From G963708235 sp963708235 (lineage in GTDB: Bacteria > Actinomycetota > Acidimicrobiia > Spongiisociales > UBA5794): 64,000 bases of DNA. Position 1 is the stretch's first letter, and each line of letters begins with the position of its first letter. This document shows, one piece after another, positions 25,501-33,607 of the stretch. Made by a program: the position numbers and the translations under genes. A model generated the notes under the pieces. The model was not told the DNA's origin, ran no database searches, and saw nothing but the letters and a program-made list of their open reading frames with translations. Where the stretch lies: NCBI GenBank assembly GCA_963708235.1, contig OY970200.1, positions 434,001-498,000 on the forward strand, given 5' to 3'.

Positions 25501-26935
25501 GCGCATCACGGGCAACGATCTGCGCCGCTGCCCGGTCCTCCATGATGCCGCGTACCTCCATGATGTCCCCGGGGGAGGTCTTGGCTGCCCTCCAGTAGCA
25601 GTAGCCGGTGGGGAGGAAGAAGATCTGGAACGCCGCCAACCCGATCGCCCAGTTCAGCGGCGGCGGGAATGCGGTGCGGATGGCTCCGGCGAGCGCTCCG
25701 GTCAGCCCGTTGCCCACCGCCCGGCCCACCCCGTTGGCCAGATTCCCCAGCCCGAACACCGTGCCGCGGTGCTCCGGGAGGTTGACATCGGAGATCAACG
25801 CAAACCAGTTGGGGGAATCCGCCGAGGTGAACGCCAACCCCGCGATCGACAGCAGGAACGCCAGGGTGACCCACGGGTTGGTGGCCACCTCCCGCAGCAC
25901 CTCGGGGAGCAGCGTCGCCGTCCCGGCGCCGTTGGTGACGTCGAGACCCCGCAGCGGGACGAAGAAGAACGCCAGGAAGAACGGGATGGCGCCGAGGATC
26001 CCGATGGCGCTGATCAGTGCCCGTGCGCTCAGGTTCTTCCGCTGATAGCGGTCGCCGATCCAGCCGGCGAGGATCGAGAACAGCGCCCCGATCTGGAAGA
26101 TGGCGCCCAGCAGCCCACCCACCCTGGTGGCGGTGGCGACGTCGTAGCCCTCGGCGAGCACCTTCTCCTGATACAGCAGCGGCACCCAGATCAGCGATCC
26201 GTACGCCACCTGGGCGCTGAGCCCCTGCAGGATCAACCAGAGGTTGGTGCGCCGCTGCAGCAGCTTCGGGATATGAGATCGTTCGATCCGGTACTCGTAG
26301 GCGGCGCCGGTGGCGTGCAACGCCTGGAGCTCCGGCTCCTTGAAGCCGCGGGGGGCGTCGAAGGTGAGCAGGTAGAGCAGCGAGAAGCCAACCCCGAGCA
26401 CGGCGATGACCATCAGCGGGGTGCGGAAGTCGTCGGCACCGAGCTGGCTGGCCAGCAGCCCGCCGGCGAGACCACCGATGCCCTGGGAGAGCCCCCAGAA
26501 GCTCATCGCCAGACCACGGTGCGCCGGGGCGACGAAGTCGCTCACCACCGAGAACCCCACCGAGGCGATCGCCCCGAGTCCGAACGCCAGGATGATCTGA
26601 CCCAGGTAGAGGATGGCGAACGACTCCGCCCCCGCCGAGACGAACGCCCCGGCCGCCCAGATCAAGGTTCCCACGAACAGCAACCGCTTTCGTGAGCCGC
26701 GGTCGCCCCGGTATCCCCAGAACACGGCGCTGACGGCGGTGACCAGGATCACCGAGGCGACCAGCACCGAGATCGCCGTGGAGGTGGTGTCCAGCGCCTC
26801 GGTGACCGGTAGCACCATCGCCGGAATCAGCGCCGCGGCGGCGTTGTCGAGCGAGGCCAGAATCACGAACACCACCACGGTGAAGGCGACGTGGGGTGGG
26901 CTGCCCCACCATCGGGGCCGGGAGGGTCGCGGCAT
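25442..26935 (-). CDS. MFS transporter
   Basis: 497 residues from the ATG at MPRPSRPRWW; the frame is open further up but lacks membrane-protein character. About twelve hydrophobic helices are seen, with the MFS motif A-like loop YRGDRGSRKRLLFVG between helices 2 and 3 and a matching WIGDRYQRKNLSARA loop in the second half. A cytoplasmic tail with MEVRGIMEDRAAAQI follows. The substrate is unknown. The gene is divergent from the acyl-CoA synthetase 89 bp away and overlaps a truncated LPXTG gene at its 3' end. Confidence 0.88.
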   Translation of the reverse strand: MPRPSRPRWWGSPPHVAFTVVVFVILASLDNAAAALIPAMVLPVTEALDTTSTAISVLVASVILVTAVSAVFWGYRGDRGSRKRLLFVGTLIWAAGAFVSAGAESFAILYLGQIILAFGLGAIASVGFSVVSDFVAPAHRGLAMSFWGLSQGIGGLAGGLLASQLGADDFRTPLMVIAVLGVGFSLLYLLTFDAPRGFKEPELQALHATGAAYEYRIERSHIPKLLQRRTNLWLILQGLSAQVAYGSLIWVPLLYQEKVLAEGYDVATATRVGGLLGAIFQIGALFSILAGWIGDRYQRKNLSARALISAIGILGAIPFFLAFFFVPLRGLDVTNGAGTATLLPEVLREVATNPWVTLAFLLSIAGLAFTSADSPNWFALISDVNLPEHRGTVFGLGNLANGVGRAVGNGLTGALAGAIRTAFPPPLNWAIGLAAFQIFFLPTGYCYWRAAKTSPGDIMEVRGIMEDRAAAQIVARDALSRPRLPGDDGKGRPVPDR

Positions 26936-27024
26936 TGCCGCATTCTTGCCGCTCCCTGTCCCGATGGGGCAGATCCCGGTGCCGTGTCCGCCACTAATCT
27001 CGCCGTTCGGAGGATTGATCCCCC

Positions 27025-28920
27025 ATGAACCACCCGCAAGAACCGAACCCTCCCCACCAGCCGGCGCTCGAGCCGGTCTGGTATCCCGATGAGGCCGCCG
27101 TTGCGGCGGCAAACGTGACGGCGATGATGAGCGCCGTGGGCGTCGCCGATGTCGCCGCATTCCACCGGTGGTCGGTGGAGCACCGTGCCGACTTCTGGCG
27201 ACTCGCCGCCGAAAGGGTCGGGGTGGTGTTTGCCGAACCCTACGAGACCGTCCTCGACATTACCGGGGGTGTCGAGTCGCCGCGATGGTTCCCGGAGGCC
27301 CGGCTCAACATGGTGGAGAGTTGCTTCACCGCCCCCGTCGATGATCCCGCCATCGTGTACCGCCATGACGGCGACATCCACCGCCTCACCTACGGTGAGC
27401 TGCGCACCCGCATCGACGAGATCGCCAACGGGCTGTTGGCCGCCGGCCACGACGCCGGTGACCGCATCGCCATCGCCATGCCGATGACCGTTGATGCGGT
27501 GGTGGCCTATCTCGCCGTCGTCGCCATCGGCGGCGTGGTGGTCTCGATCGCCGACAGCTTCGCCCCGCACGAGATCGCCACCCGACTCCGGCTCACCGAC
27601 ACCCGCACCGTCATCACCCAGGACCGGATGCGGCGCAGCGGGCGTGACCTTCCGATGTACGAGAAGGTGTTCGCCGCCGAAGCGGAGCGGTGCATCGTCA
27701 TCGAGACCGGCGCCGGGATCGAGTTGCGCCCCGAGGACACGGCCTGGTCGGAGTTACTCGGCGACGCCTCGCCGTTCACGCCGGTGGTCGTCCCGCCCGC
27801 CACCCACACCAATGTGTTGTTCTCCTCGGGGACCACAGGCGAGCCCAAGGCGATTCCGTGGACGCAGCTCACCCCGATCAAGGTGGCCGTCGACGCCCAC
27901 CTCCACCACGACATCACGTCCGGTGATGTGGTGGCGTGGCCGACCAACCTCGGCTGGATGATGGGCCCGTGGCTGATCTACGCCGCCCTGGCCAACGGGG
28001 CCACCATCGCCCTCCACGACGACGCCCCCCTGGGTCCTGATTTCGGGGCCTTCATCGCCGACGCCGGCGTCACCATGCTCGGAGTGGTCCCCAGCCTGGT
28101 GGCGGCGTGGCGGACGAGTGGCGATATGGAGCGGTTCGATTGGACCCGGATCACCCGATTCAGCTCCACCGGTGAGGCATCGAACCCCGACGACATGCGG
28201 TGGCTGATGGACCTGGCCGGGGGTGTCCCCGTCATCGAGTACTGCGGCGGCACCGAGATCGGCGGCGGCTACATCACCGCCACGATGGTCCAACCGGCGA
28301 TCCCCTCCACGTTCACCACCCCGGCGTTCGGGGTCGATCTGATACTGCTCGACACCGATGGCCACCCGTCGGACGAGGGTGAGGTGTTCCTGGTGCCGCC
28401 GTCCATCGGGCTTTCCACCGAACTGCTCAATCGTGACCATCACGAGGTCTACTTCGCCGGCACCCCGGCGCCGCCGACCGGCGACGGCTCGACGCCGCTG
28501 CGGCGTCACGGTGATCACATGGAGCGCCTCCCCAACGGGTACTACCGGGCACTGGGCCGGGTGGACGACACCATGAACCTGGGTGGGATCAAGGTCAGTT
28601 CCGCCGAGTTGGAGCGGGCGGTCTCCGGCGTCCCGGGTGTCGCCGAGACGGCGGCCGTGGCGGTCTCCCCTCCCGGTGGGGGACCGAGCCGGCTGGTGAT
28701 CTTTGCGGTCCCGGAACGCGGCCACCGGTCCACCGAGGGGATGGCCGGTGAATGGCGGACGGCGATGCAGCAGTTGATCCGTGCCGACCTCAACCCTCTG
28801 TTCAAGATCCACGATGTGGTGGTGGTCGACGCCCTTCCGAGGACCGCCTCCGCCAAGGTGATGCGCCGAGAGCTTCGCACCGGGTACGAGATGGAAGCGC
28901 CGTCCGGTGACGCCACGTGA
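27025..28920 (+). CDS. AMP-forming acyl-CoA / acetoacetyl-CoA synthetase-like ligase
   Basis: 631 residues with GGAGG about 12 bases before the ATG. The N-terminal ACAS_N region contains FWRLAAERVGVVF and PRWFPEARLNMVE. The adenylate-forming core follows: LFSSGTTGEPKAI (about 266-278), YCGGTEIGGGY, and GRVDDTMNLGGIKVSSAELE. The C-terminal catalytic lysine is in ASAKVMRREL (about 611). Closest in layout to acetyl/acetoacetyl-CoA synthetases that activate short acids with ATP and CoA. Acetoacetate, which the downstream catabolic operons generate, is a reasonable but unproven substrate. Its stop overlaps the next start by 4 bp. Confidence 0.85.
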   Translation: MNHPQEPNPPHQPALEPVWYPDEAAVAAANVTAMMSAVGVADVAAFHRWSVEHRADFWRLAAERVGVVFAEPYETVLDITGGVESPRWFPEARLNMVESCFTAPVDDPAIVYRHDGDIHRLTYGELRTRIDEIANGLLAAGHDAGDRIAIAMPMTVDAVVAYLAVVAIGGVVVSIADSFAPHEIATRLRLTDTRTVITQDRMRRSGRDLPMYEKVFAAEAERCIVIETGAGIELRPEDTAWSELLGDASPFTPVVVPPATHTNVLFSSGTTGEPKAIPWTQLTPIKVAVDAHLHHDITSGDVVAWPTNLGWMMGPWLIYAALANGATIALHDDAPLGPDFGAFIADAGVTMLGVVPSLVAAWRTSGDMERFDWTRITRFSSTGEASNPDDMRWLMDLAGGVPVIEYCGGTEIGGGYITATMVQPAIPSTFTTPAFGVDLILLDTDGHPSDEGEVFLVPPSIGLSTELLNRDHHEVYFAGTPAPPTGDGSTPLRRHGDHMERLPNGYYRALGRVDDTMNLGGIKVSSAELERAVSGVPGVAETAAVAVSPPGGGPSRLVIFAVPERGHRSTEGMAGEWRTAMQQLIRADLNPLFKIHDVVVVDALPRTASAKVMRRELRTGYEMEAPSGDAT

Positions 28921-29645
28921 TCGAGGTCCACGTACTCCGCAACGACTGTGATGTTCCACCGGGTCGCCTCGGTGACGTGCTGGACGACCGGCTGGGCGAC
29001 CGGTGGGACATGATCGCGCTGGATCGCGGCGAACCGCTACCGGATCTGTCCGACGGAGCGGCGCTGGTGCTGCTCGGAGGCGAGATGGGAGCCTATGACG
29101 AGGCCCGTCACCCGTACCTCGCCGCCGAGAAGGACCTGGTGCGCCGCGCCGTCGCCGCCGAGATTCCGGTTCTCGGGATCTGCCTCGGATGTCAGCTCAT
29201 CGCCGATGCGCTCGGCGGCGCCGCCTACCGGGCTTCGGAGATGGAGGCGCGTTTCGGGCCGTGCGAACTGAGTGCGGAGGGAGCCGTCGACGAGGTGGTA
29301 CGCCATCTTGCCGAACCGACCCTCAGCCTGCATCGCGACACCTGGGACCCGCCACCGGGGAGCACGGTCCTCGCCACCACCGCACAGTTCCGCCAGGCGT
29401 TCCGGTTCGGGTCGGCTCTCGGAATCCAAACGCACCCGGAGGTCACCCCCGATGTGGTCGAGCAGTGGCTCGACATCGTCAGTCGGGACCGGATCGCCGC
29501 CACCGGCACCGATCCCGACCGGCTTCTCGCCGCGGTCCGTGCCGGCGCCGCCGCCGCAGACGCCACGGCCGCTGCGCTGTTCGGTGCATGGATCGACGAG
29601 TCGGTCACCGGGACCGGGGCACGGAACGGCGCCGGACCCTCGTAG
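28917..29645 (+). CDS. Class I glutamine amidotransferase-like protein
   Basis: 242 residues from a GTG overlapping the ligase stop. Class I GATase features: ALVLLGGEMGAYD near the N-terminus, the nucleophile elbow LGICLGCQLIADALGG (Cys about 89), and the His of QTHPEV, with a Glu expected next to it. A C-terminal helical region rich in Ala follows. The usual role is hydrolysis of glutamine to ammonia for a partner, or hydrolysis of a gamma-glutamyl substrate when stand-alone. No synthase domain is attached and the partner is not evident; the coupled acyl-CoA ligase may be one. Confidence 0.82.
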   Translation: MIEVHVLRNDCDVPPGRLGDVLDDRLGDRWDMIALDRGEPLPDLSDGAALVLLGGEMGAYDEARHPYLAAEKDLVRRAVAAEIPVLGICLGCQLIADALGGAAYRASEMEARFGPCELSAEGAVDEVVRHLAEPTLSLHRDTWDPPPGSTVLATTAQFRQAFRFGSALGIQTHPEVTPDVVEQWLDIVSRDRIAATGTDPDRLLAAVRAGAAAADATAAALFGAWIDESVTGTGARNGAGPS

Positions 29646-29679
29646 TATCTGGGTTCATCGATCTATAGGAAGAGGCCGG

Positions 29680-30565
29680 GTGGACGACGAACTCCATGGA
29701 TCGCTGCGTCAACGAATGGCGGGCGAAGAGGGCGTCGTGATGCTGATCGGTGCCGCCGACACCGGCAAGACGACGCTGGGTCGCCTCCTGGTCTCCGATG
29801 CCCTGGCCGCCGGAAAGCGGGTCGCCTTCGTCGACGCCGATGTCGCCGCCGCCACGGTCGGTCCACCGGCATGTGTCGGAATGAAGGTGCTCGACGACAT
29901 CAGCGATCTGAGCCTGCTCCACGAAGCCGACGAGCTTCCGCTTCGTCGGCTCGGTGGTCCCCGATGCGGTGGTGCTCCCGCATGTGGTGGCGGCCACCGC
30001 CCTGGTCGAGCGGGCACGCAGGGACGCCGATCTGGTCATCCTCGACACCACCGGTGTGGTCGCCGGTGTGGTCGGTCAGACGCTCAAGTATCACCTGATG
30101 GAACTGTGCGAACCGACCGTGGTCATCGCCATGCAGCGGGGTGAGGAGATGGAACCGATCGCCGCCATGCTCAAGCGTTTCCTCGGCGCCCGGGTGGCTA
30201 AGGCGACGCCTCCGGACGACCAGGTCCCGCTCGGCCCGGTGGAACGTCAGGACGCCATGCGGAAGGCGTTTGCGGTGGCGCTCCCCGATCCGTTGGAGCG
30301 GTGGCGGGTGCAGACGACGGTCTTCGCCCCGACCCTCCCCGAAGGGTTCGACCTGTCCAAGCTTGCCGGGATGCTGGTCGGGATCCAGGATCCGTCGGGA
30401 CGTTGCCTCGGGTTGGGTGTCCTCGAACATGTCGATGGGGTGTTGCGGGTGGCGACCCGTCACGGCGACGCCATGCGTGGACTCCGTCTCGGCTCGATGC
30501 GGATCGATCTCGACAACTACGCCGGATCGCCGGTGCGGCTCCATCAGTTGTTCTTCGGGATCTGA
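29680..30565 (+). pseudogene. Clp1/NOL9-like P-loop protein, single-base frameshift
   Basis: Begins at a GTG with AGGAAGAGG just upstream. The first frame gives a P-loop GAADTGKTTLGRLLV, then VAFVDADVAAATVGPPA. At GAGCTTC (29932-29938) the coding signal moves by one base, into RFVGSVVPDAVVLPH, DADLVILDTTGVVAGVVG, and PTVVIAMQRGEEMEPIA to the stop at 30565. Removing one T gives a continuous protein of 294 residues, with DELRFVGS reading as expected for Clp1-type polynucleotide kinase/GTPase proteins. Those phosphorylate RNA 5' ends in eukaryotes and archaea; bacterial roles are unclear. Either a real frameshift or a sequence error. Confidence 0.72.
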
Positions 30566-31137
30566 CGGGCCGCCGAACGAGGCTTGGTGGCTCCGGTGGT
30601 TTCGACGGCGCGTTCGGGCGAGATCACGGCGAGACCGGTCTCCACGCTCTTCACGGTGAAGATGCGGCGTCCAGGTTGCATCGCCGGTTGGACATCCCCG
30701 ATGTCGCGACCCATGCTCCGCCACCGCAATGCCACCACTTCTAGCGCCTCTTCGGTGACGAGGGCCACCCCGTACAGCGATGGTGCCCGGACCGGGGATT
30801 CCATCACCTCGATCAGCGGCCCCACCCGGAAGAAGGCGGTCGGGCGCCCGTTCACCCGCACCCGGAGTCGCGGCGACACCCCGACCGCACCGAAGGCCGC
30901 CACTGCGGCATCGAGGTCGGCGACCAGCAGCACCACATGATCGAGATCCCATCCCTCGGCGGGAGTTCCCGCCACGGGTTCGCACAGCGACACGCCGAGA
31001 TCGGGTGCGTCTCCCTCCCATGCCCACGCCGGATCCCCGGTGCACAGCACCGTCGACCGGGTCGCCATCGGGTTGGGGAGATCGAACTCGTCCCAGGGCA
31101 ACGGCAGGCGGAGCGTGCGGAGCACGGTGGTGGTCAC
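30544..31137 (-). CDS. VOC/glyoxalase-like domain protein
   Basis: 197 residues from GTG. The core WDLDHVVLLVADLDAAVAAF and the FFRVGPLIEVMESP strand are typical of the vicinal oxygen chelate (glyoxalase-like) fold. Metal ligands are plausible (His in DLDHVV, Glu in IEVMES) but the reaction is unknown. The C-terminal tail is basic (TKPRSAARQIPKNN). It converges with the Clp1-like gene, the two stops overlapping by 22 bp. Upstream begins the repeat cluster that surrounds the insertion sequence. Confidence 0.75.
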   Translation of the reverse strand: MTTTVLRTLRLPLPWDEFDLPNPMATRSTVLCTGDPAWAWEGDAPDLGVSLCEPVAGTPAEGWDLDHVVLLVADLDAAVAAFGAVGVSPRLRVRVNGRPTAFFRVGPLIEVMESPVRAPSLYGVALVTEEALEVVALRWRSMGRDIGDVQPAMQPGRRIFTVKSVETGLAVISPERAVETTGATKPRSAARQIPKNN

Positions 31138-31215
31138 GTGTCCCAGATTACGGCGACGCCCGCCGGCCTAGGCGCGGCCTGCGTCCCCAAGCGTCTCTTC
31201 TTGGCCCTCCCTGCG

Positions 31216-31360
31216 GGGGAGTGTCGCAATACCTCACTGCCACACCGCAGGTCCCCTCGGACAGTGGGGCCAAAGCAGCGCGCACCAACGCGGCGTCCCC
31301 TTCCCGGCCCTCCCCTCCTCGGGAGGAGGGGTGGCTGCGGACGCCTTGCGGACGCAGACG
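31216..31360. repeat. Dispersed repeat copy B, left part (interrupted by the IS)
   Basis: AGTGTCGCAATACCTCACTG through GCGGACGCAGACG is nearly identical to 33049-33188, with one difference noticed. The sequence stops exactly where the insertion sequence begins and resumes at 32867 with GGGCGGAGCG. The two parts form one unit interrupted by the IS. Confidence 0.85.
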
Positions 31361-31394
31361 CTATGGGGGTGGCGGGGTTTTGGGGTCTTGTGGT

Positions 31395-31471
31395 CCAGGG
31401 CCTCGCGATGCAAATTCGTGGATCATCCCCGGGATGGGCCTGGGGGTGCCGACATGCATTGGAGGCCCTGG
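31395..31471 (+). promoter_or_regulatory. Hairpin that would mask the transposase ribosome-binding site
   Basis: CCAGGGCCTC (31395-31404) is perfectly complementary to GAGGCCCTGG (31462-31471), which contains most of the Shine-Dalgarno (GGAGG, 31461-31465) and the first base of the GTG start. An inner ATGCA/TGCAT pair (31408-31412 with 31455-31459) could extend the stem. Read-through mRNA from outside the element would therefore be poorly translated, a known way IS elements limit impinging transcription. Confidence 0.55.
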
Positions 31472-32571
31472 TGTTCACTGAGCGTACGGCGATTGGTTTG
31501 GATGTGCACGCGCGGAGTGTGCGGGCGGCGGCGATTGACACGGTGACGGGTGAAATGTTGGAGGCGCGGCTGTCGGGGCGTGTCGATGAGGTCGTGGCCT
31601 GGGTCGTGGGGGTGCGTGATCGGTGGGAGTCGGTGGCGGTCGGTTACGAGGCGGGTCCGACCGGGTTCGGGTTAGCGCGTGGGTTGGAGGCGGTGGGGGT
31701 GGCGTGCACGGTGGCGGCGCCATCGAAGATCATCCGTCCGGTCGGTGACCGGGTCAAGACTGACAAGCGTGACGCGTTGTTGATAGCGCGCCTGGTGCGT
31801 CTAGGTGATCTGGTCGCGGTGCGGGTCCCGACCGAGGCTGAGGAAGCGGCCCGGGATCTGGTCCGGGCCCGCGACGATGCCCGGGTCGAGCTGATGGCGG
31901 CAAGGCATCGGTTGTCGAAGTTGTTGTTACGTCACGGGTTCGTTTACGACGGTGACGCCTGGACCGGGGTGCATGATCGGTGGCTGCGTCAACTCCGAAG
32001 GAGTGATCTCGACGGGGCCAGGCCGGGGACACTGGCCGCGTTCGATGCTGGCTACGACGCGGTGAGCCACATCCTTGCCCGCCGTAACCGCCTCGATAAG
32101 ACCATCACCGCTATGGCCCACGACTCAGAGTTCGCTGCGGTCACGAACCGGTTGTGTTGCCTACGGGGCATCTCGACGTTGACCGGGTTCGCTCTGGCGG
32201 TCGAGATCGGCGACTGGGACCGGTTCACTGGCCGCACGATCGCGTCGTATCTCGGACTGGTCCCGTCCGAGCGTTCCTCTGGCGAGTCCCGGGCGCTGGG
32301 ATCGATCACAAAGACCGGGAACACGCACGCCAGGCGGTTACTGATAGAAGCTGCCTGGCATCACAAACCCCGCTACGCAGCCGGCAAGGCCCTCCAGGCG
32401 AGATGGGCCGCAGCACCGCCAACCGCGGTGGCACGAGGCGACGCCGGGAACCGGCGCCTCCACCACCGATGGACCGTCCTCACCGCCAACCGCAAAAAAC
32501 ACACGGTGGCGAACACCGCCATCGCCCGCGAGCTCGCCGGGTGGTGCTGGTCCCTAGCCGTCATGGACTAA
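31471..32571 (+). CDS. IS110-family transposase (DEDD, RuvC-like)
   Basis: 366 residues from GTG with GGAGG five bases upstream; the frame is open far upstream, but that region is flanking repeat. The N-terminal RuvC-like DEDD domain shows AIGLDVHARS (Asp11), GYEAGPTG (Glu60) and KTDKRDALLIARL (Asp98 and Asp101). After a helical coiled segment, the C-terminal Transposase_20 domain has LRGISTLTGFALAVEIGD and SERSSGESRALGSITKTGN, holding the candidate nucleophilic serine. IS110 enzymes are RNA-guided recombinases that use a bridge RNA encoded in the element. All catalytic residues appear intact, so the copy may be active. Confidence 0.93.
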   Translation: MFTERTAIGLDVHARSVRAAAIDTVTGEMLEARLSGRVDEVVAWVVGVRDRWESVAVGYEAGPTGFGLARGLEAVGVACTVAAPSKIIRPVGDRVKTDKRDALLIARLVRLGDLVAVRVPTEAEEAARDLVRARDDARVELMAARHRLSKLLLRHGFVYDGDAWTGVHDRWLRQLRRSDLDGARPGTLAAFDAGYDAVSHILARRNRLDKTITAMAHDSEFAAVTNRLCCLRGISTLTGFALAVEIGDWDRFTGRTIASYLGLVPSERSSGESRALGSITKTGNTHARRLLIEAAWHHKPRYAAGKALQARWAAAPPTAVARGDAGNRRLHHRWTVLTANRKKHTVANTAIARELAGWCWSLAVMD

Positions 32572-32850
32572 CCCCACCCCCCAGAACCCGTCCGCCGTGG
32601 ACGTGCGAGGAACGCATGCAGCGTGAGGAGCGCACTAGCGACCCGTCTGTGAGTAACCAACCCCGTTGGCCACGCTCGACCGCAGGCAAGCTCAGCAGCT
32701 CCCACCGAAACAGCGTCATGCGGTAACCAACCCGCGCATATCAGACTGACCACGCGTCGACAGACACGCCGCACACCCCGCACCCCACAGCGAACGATCA
32801 AGCACCCGCCGGACAACCAGCCCGGCGGGTGCTTCAACACGCCCCTTGAC
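32572..32850 (+). ncRNA. Candidate bridge (seek) RNA in the IS right end
   Basis: The 279 bp between the transposase stop and the right sub-terminal repeat hold no gene. For IS1111-group elements the guide RNA is expected here. Supporting features: GTAACCAACCC occurs twice 70 bp apart (32653 and 32723), as expected for two related internal loops. CATATCAGAC (32737-32746) is identical over 10 bases to the element's own right-end/flank junction (32862-32871), suiting a donor or target guide. A perfect 13-bp hairpin (32800-32834) could end the RNA. The location is by analogy and no structure was computed. Confidence 0.4.
32800..32834 (+). terminator. Strong hairpin near the IS right end
   Basis: AAGCACCCGCCGG (32800-32812) and CCGGCGGGTGCTT (32822-32834) pair perfectly over 13 bp with a 9-nt loop. 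There is no T-tract. It could end the transposase or bridge RNA transcript, or be part of the guide RNA structure. Confidence 0.5.
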
Positions 32851-32866
32851 AAAACCCCTCCCATAT

Positions 32867-33048
32867 CAGACGGGGCGGAGCGCGGCGTCAATGGCCGCCT
32901 CGCCAGCAGCGTCACCGATGGTCGCTCGTTCAGCGTCATTGCGCTCAAGGCAACTCGCACCGCACGCGACAGGTCGACCTCAAGGAAAGCTAGCTCGCGC
33001 CCCGCCCCACCTCCTCCCAGAACCTCGGAGGCACCCCGCCCCCCGGGG
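32867..33048. repeat. Dispersed repeat copy B, right part
   Basis: From CAGACGGGGCGGAGCG to CACCCCGCCCCCCGGGG this matches 33183-33364 with two differences noticed (ATGGCC versus ATGTCC, CAAGGA versus CAGGGA). It completes the unit begun at 31216. No gene is seen from 32572 to 33607: the stretch holds the IS right end, these repeats and the STAND gene leader. Confidence 0.85.
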
Positions 33049-33365
33049 AGTGTCGCAATACCTCACTGCCACACCGCAGGTCCCCTCGGACAGTGGGGCC
33101 AAAGAAGCGCGCACCAACGCGGCGTCCCCTTCCCGGCCCTCCCCTCCTCGGGAGGAGGGGTGGCTGCGGACGCCTTGCGGACGCAGACGGGGCGGAGCGC
33201 GGCGTCAATGTCCGCCTCGCCAGCAGCGTCACCGATGGTCGCTCGTTCAGCGTCATTGCGCTCAAGGCAACTCGCACCGCACGCGACAGGTCGACCTCAG
33301 GGAAAGCTAGCTCGCGCCCCGCCCCACCTCCTCCCAGAACCTCGGAGGCACCCCGCCCCCCGGGG
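33049..33365. repeat. Dispersed repeat copy D, intact tandem unit (about 318 bp)
   Basis: An intact copy of the unit split at 31216/32867, in direct tandem with it. It contains the near-palindrome CCCCTCCTC/GAGGAGGGG, the doubled TGCGGACGC, and a GC-rich end. Its near-identity to the neighbouring unit implies recent tandem duplication; a diverged relative lies at 1387. Confidence 0.85.
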
Positions 33366-33465
33366 CGGGGAGGGCCGGAATGGGGGTCCGGGGCGGGGAG
33401 GGCCAGAAAGGGAGTTTTCCGCCTGGGGGTGGGGAGGGCCAGAGGGGAGCTTTCCGCTGACACTC
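33360..33465. repeat. Degenerate GGGGAGGGCC(G/A)GA repeats
   Basis: GGGGAGGGCCGGAA, GGGGAGGGCCAGAA and GGGGAGGGCCAGAG occur about 30-45 bp apart, the last two followed by variants of GGGAGTTTTCCGC / GGGAGCTTTCCGC. The GGGAGGGCCAGAA core also occurs (on the minus strand) at 1388, next to the tandem array, linking the two repeat regions. Confidence 0.6.
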
Positions 33466-33607
33466 CCGGGTCGTCTCACCGATGCTCCTGAGGTCGTCTG
33501 GCGGTTGAGCTCGACGTTGCTCTGCCTTCTTGCCCTTTATGCGGGGCATGGCAGGCGCTGATGTGGTTCGATAGCGGCCGGTTACGACGACGACCCAGGG
33601 GACGGAG

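Larger units (their letters stand above)
31361..32866 (+). mobile_element. IS110-family insertion sequence, IS1111-like, about 1.5 kb
   Basis: The element boundaries come from the interrupted repeat: left flank ...GACGCAGACG, right flank CAGACGGGGCGG..., while the intact copy at 33181 has a single CAGACG. Sub-terminal inverted repeats are GGCGGGGTTTTG (31371-31382) and CAAAACCCCTCC (32850-32861, 11 of 12 complementary). That, plus a short left end (110 bp) and a long non-coding right end (295 bp), fits the IS1111 group. One transposase gene lies inside. CAGACG (6 bp) is present at both junctions, either a duplication or part of an end. Confidence 0.88.

Noticed and set aside
29272..30144. A continuous 290-residue frame across the Clp1-like gene
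   Set aside because: Its first part is antisense-like noise in another gene and its end is the wrong frame of the Clp1-like gene; the frameshift reading gives better family agreement.
32867..33607. Several small open frames in the repeats before the STAND gene
   Set aside because: They follow repeat boundaries, lack ribosome-binding sites and show no family similarity.
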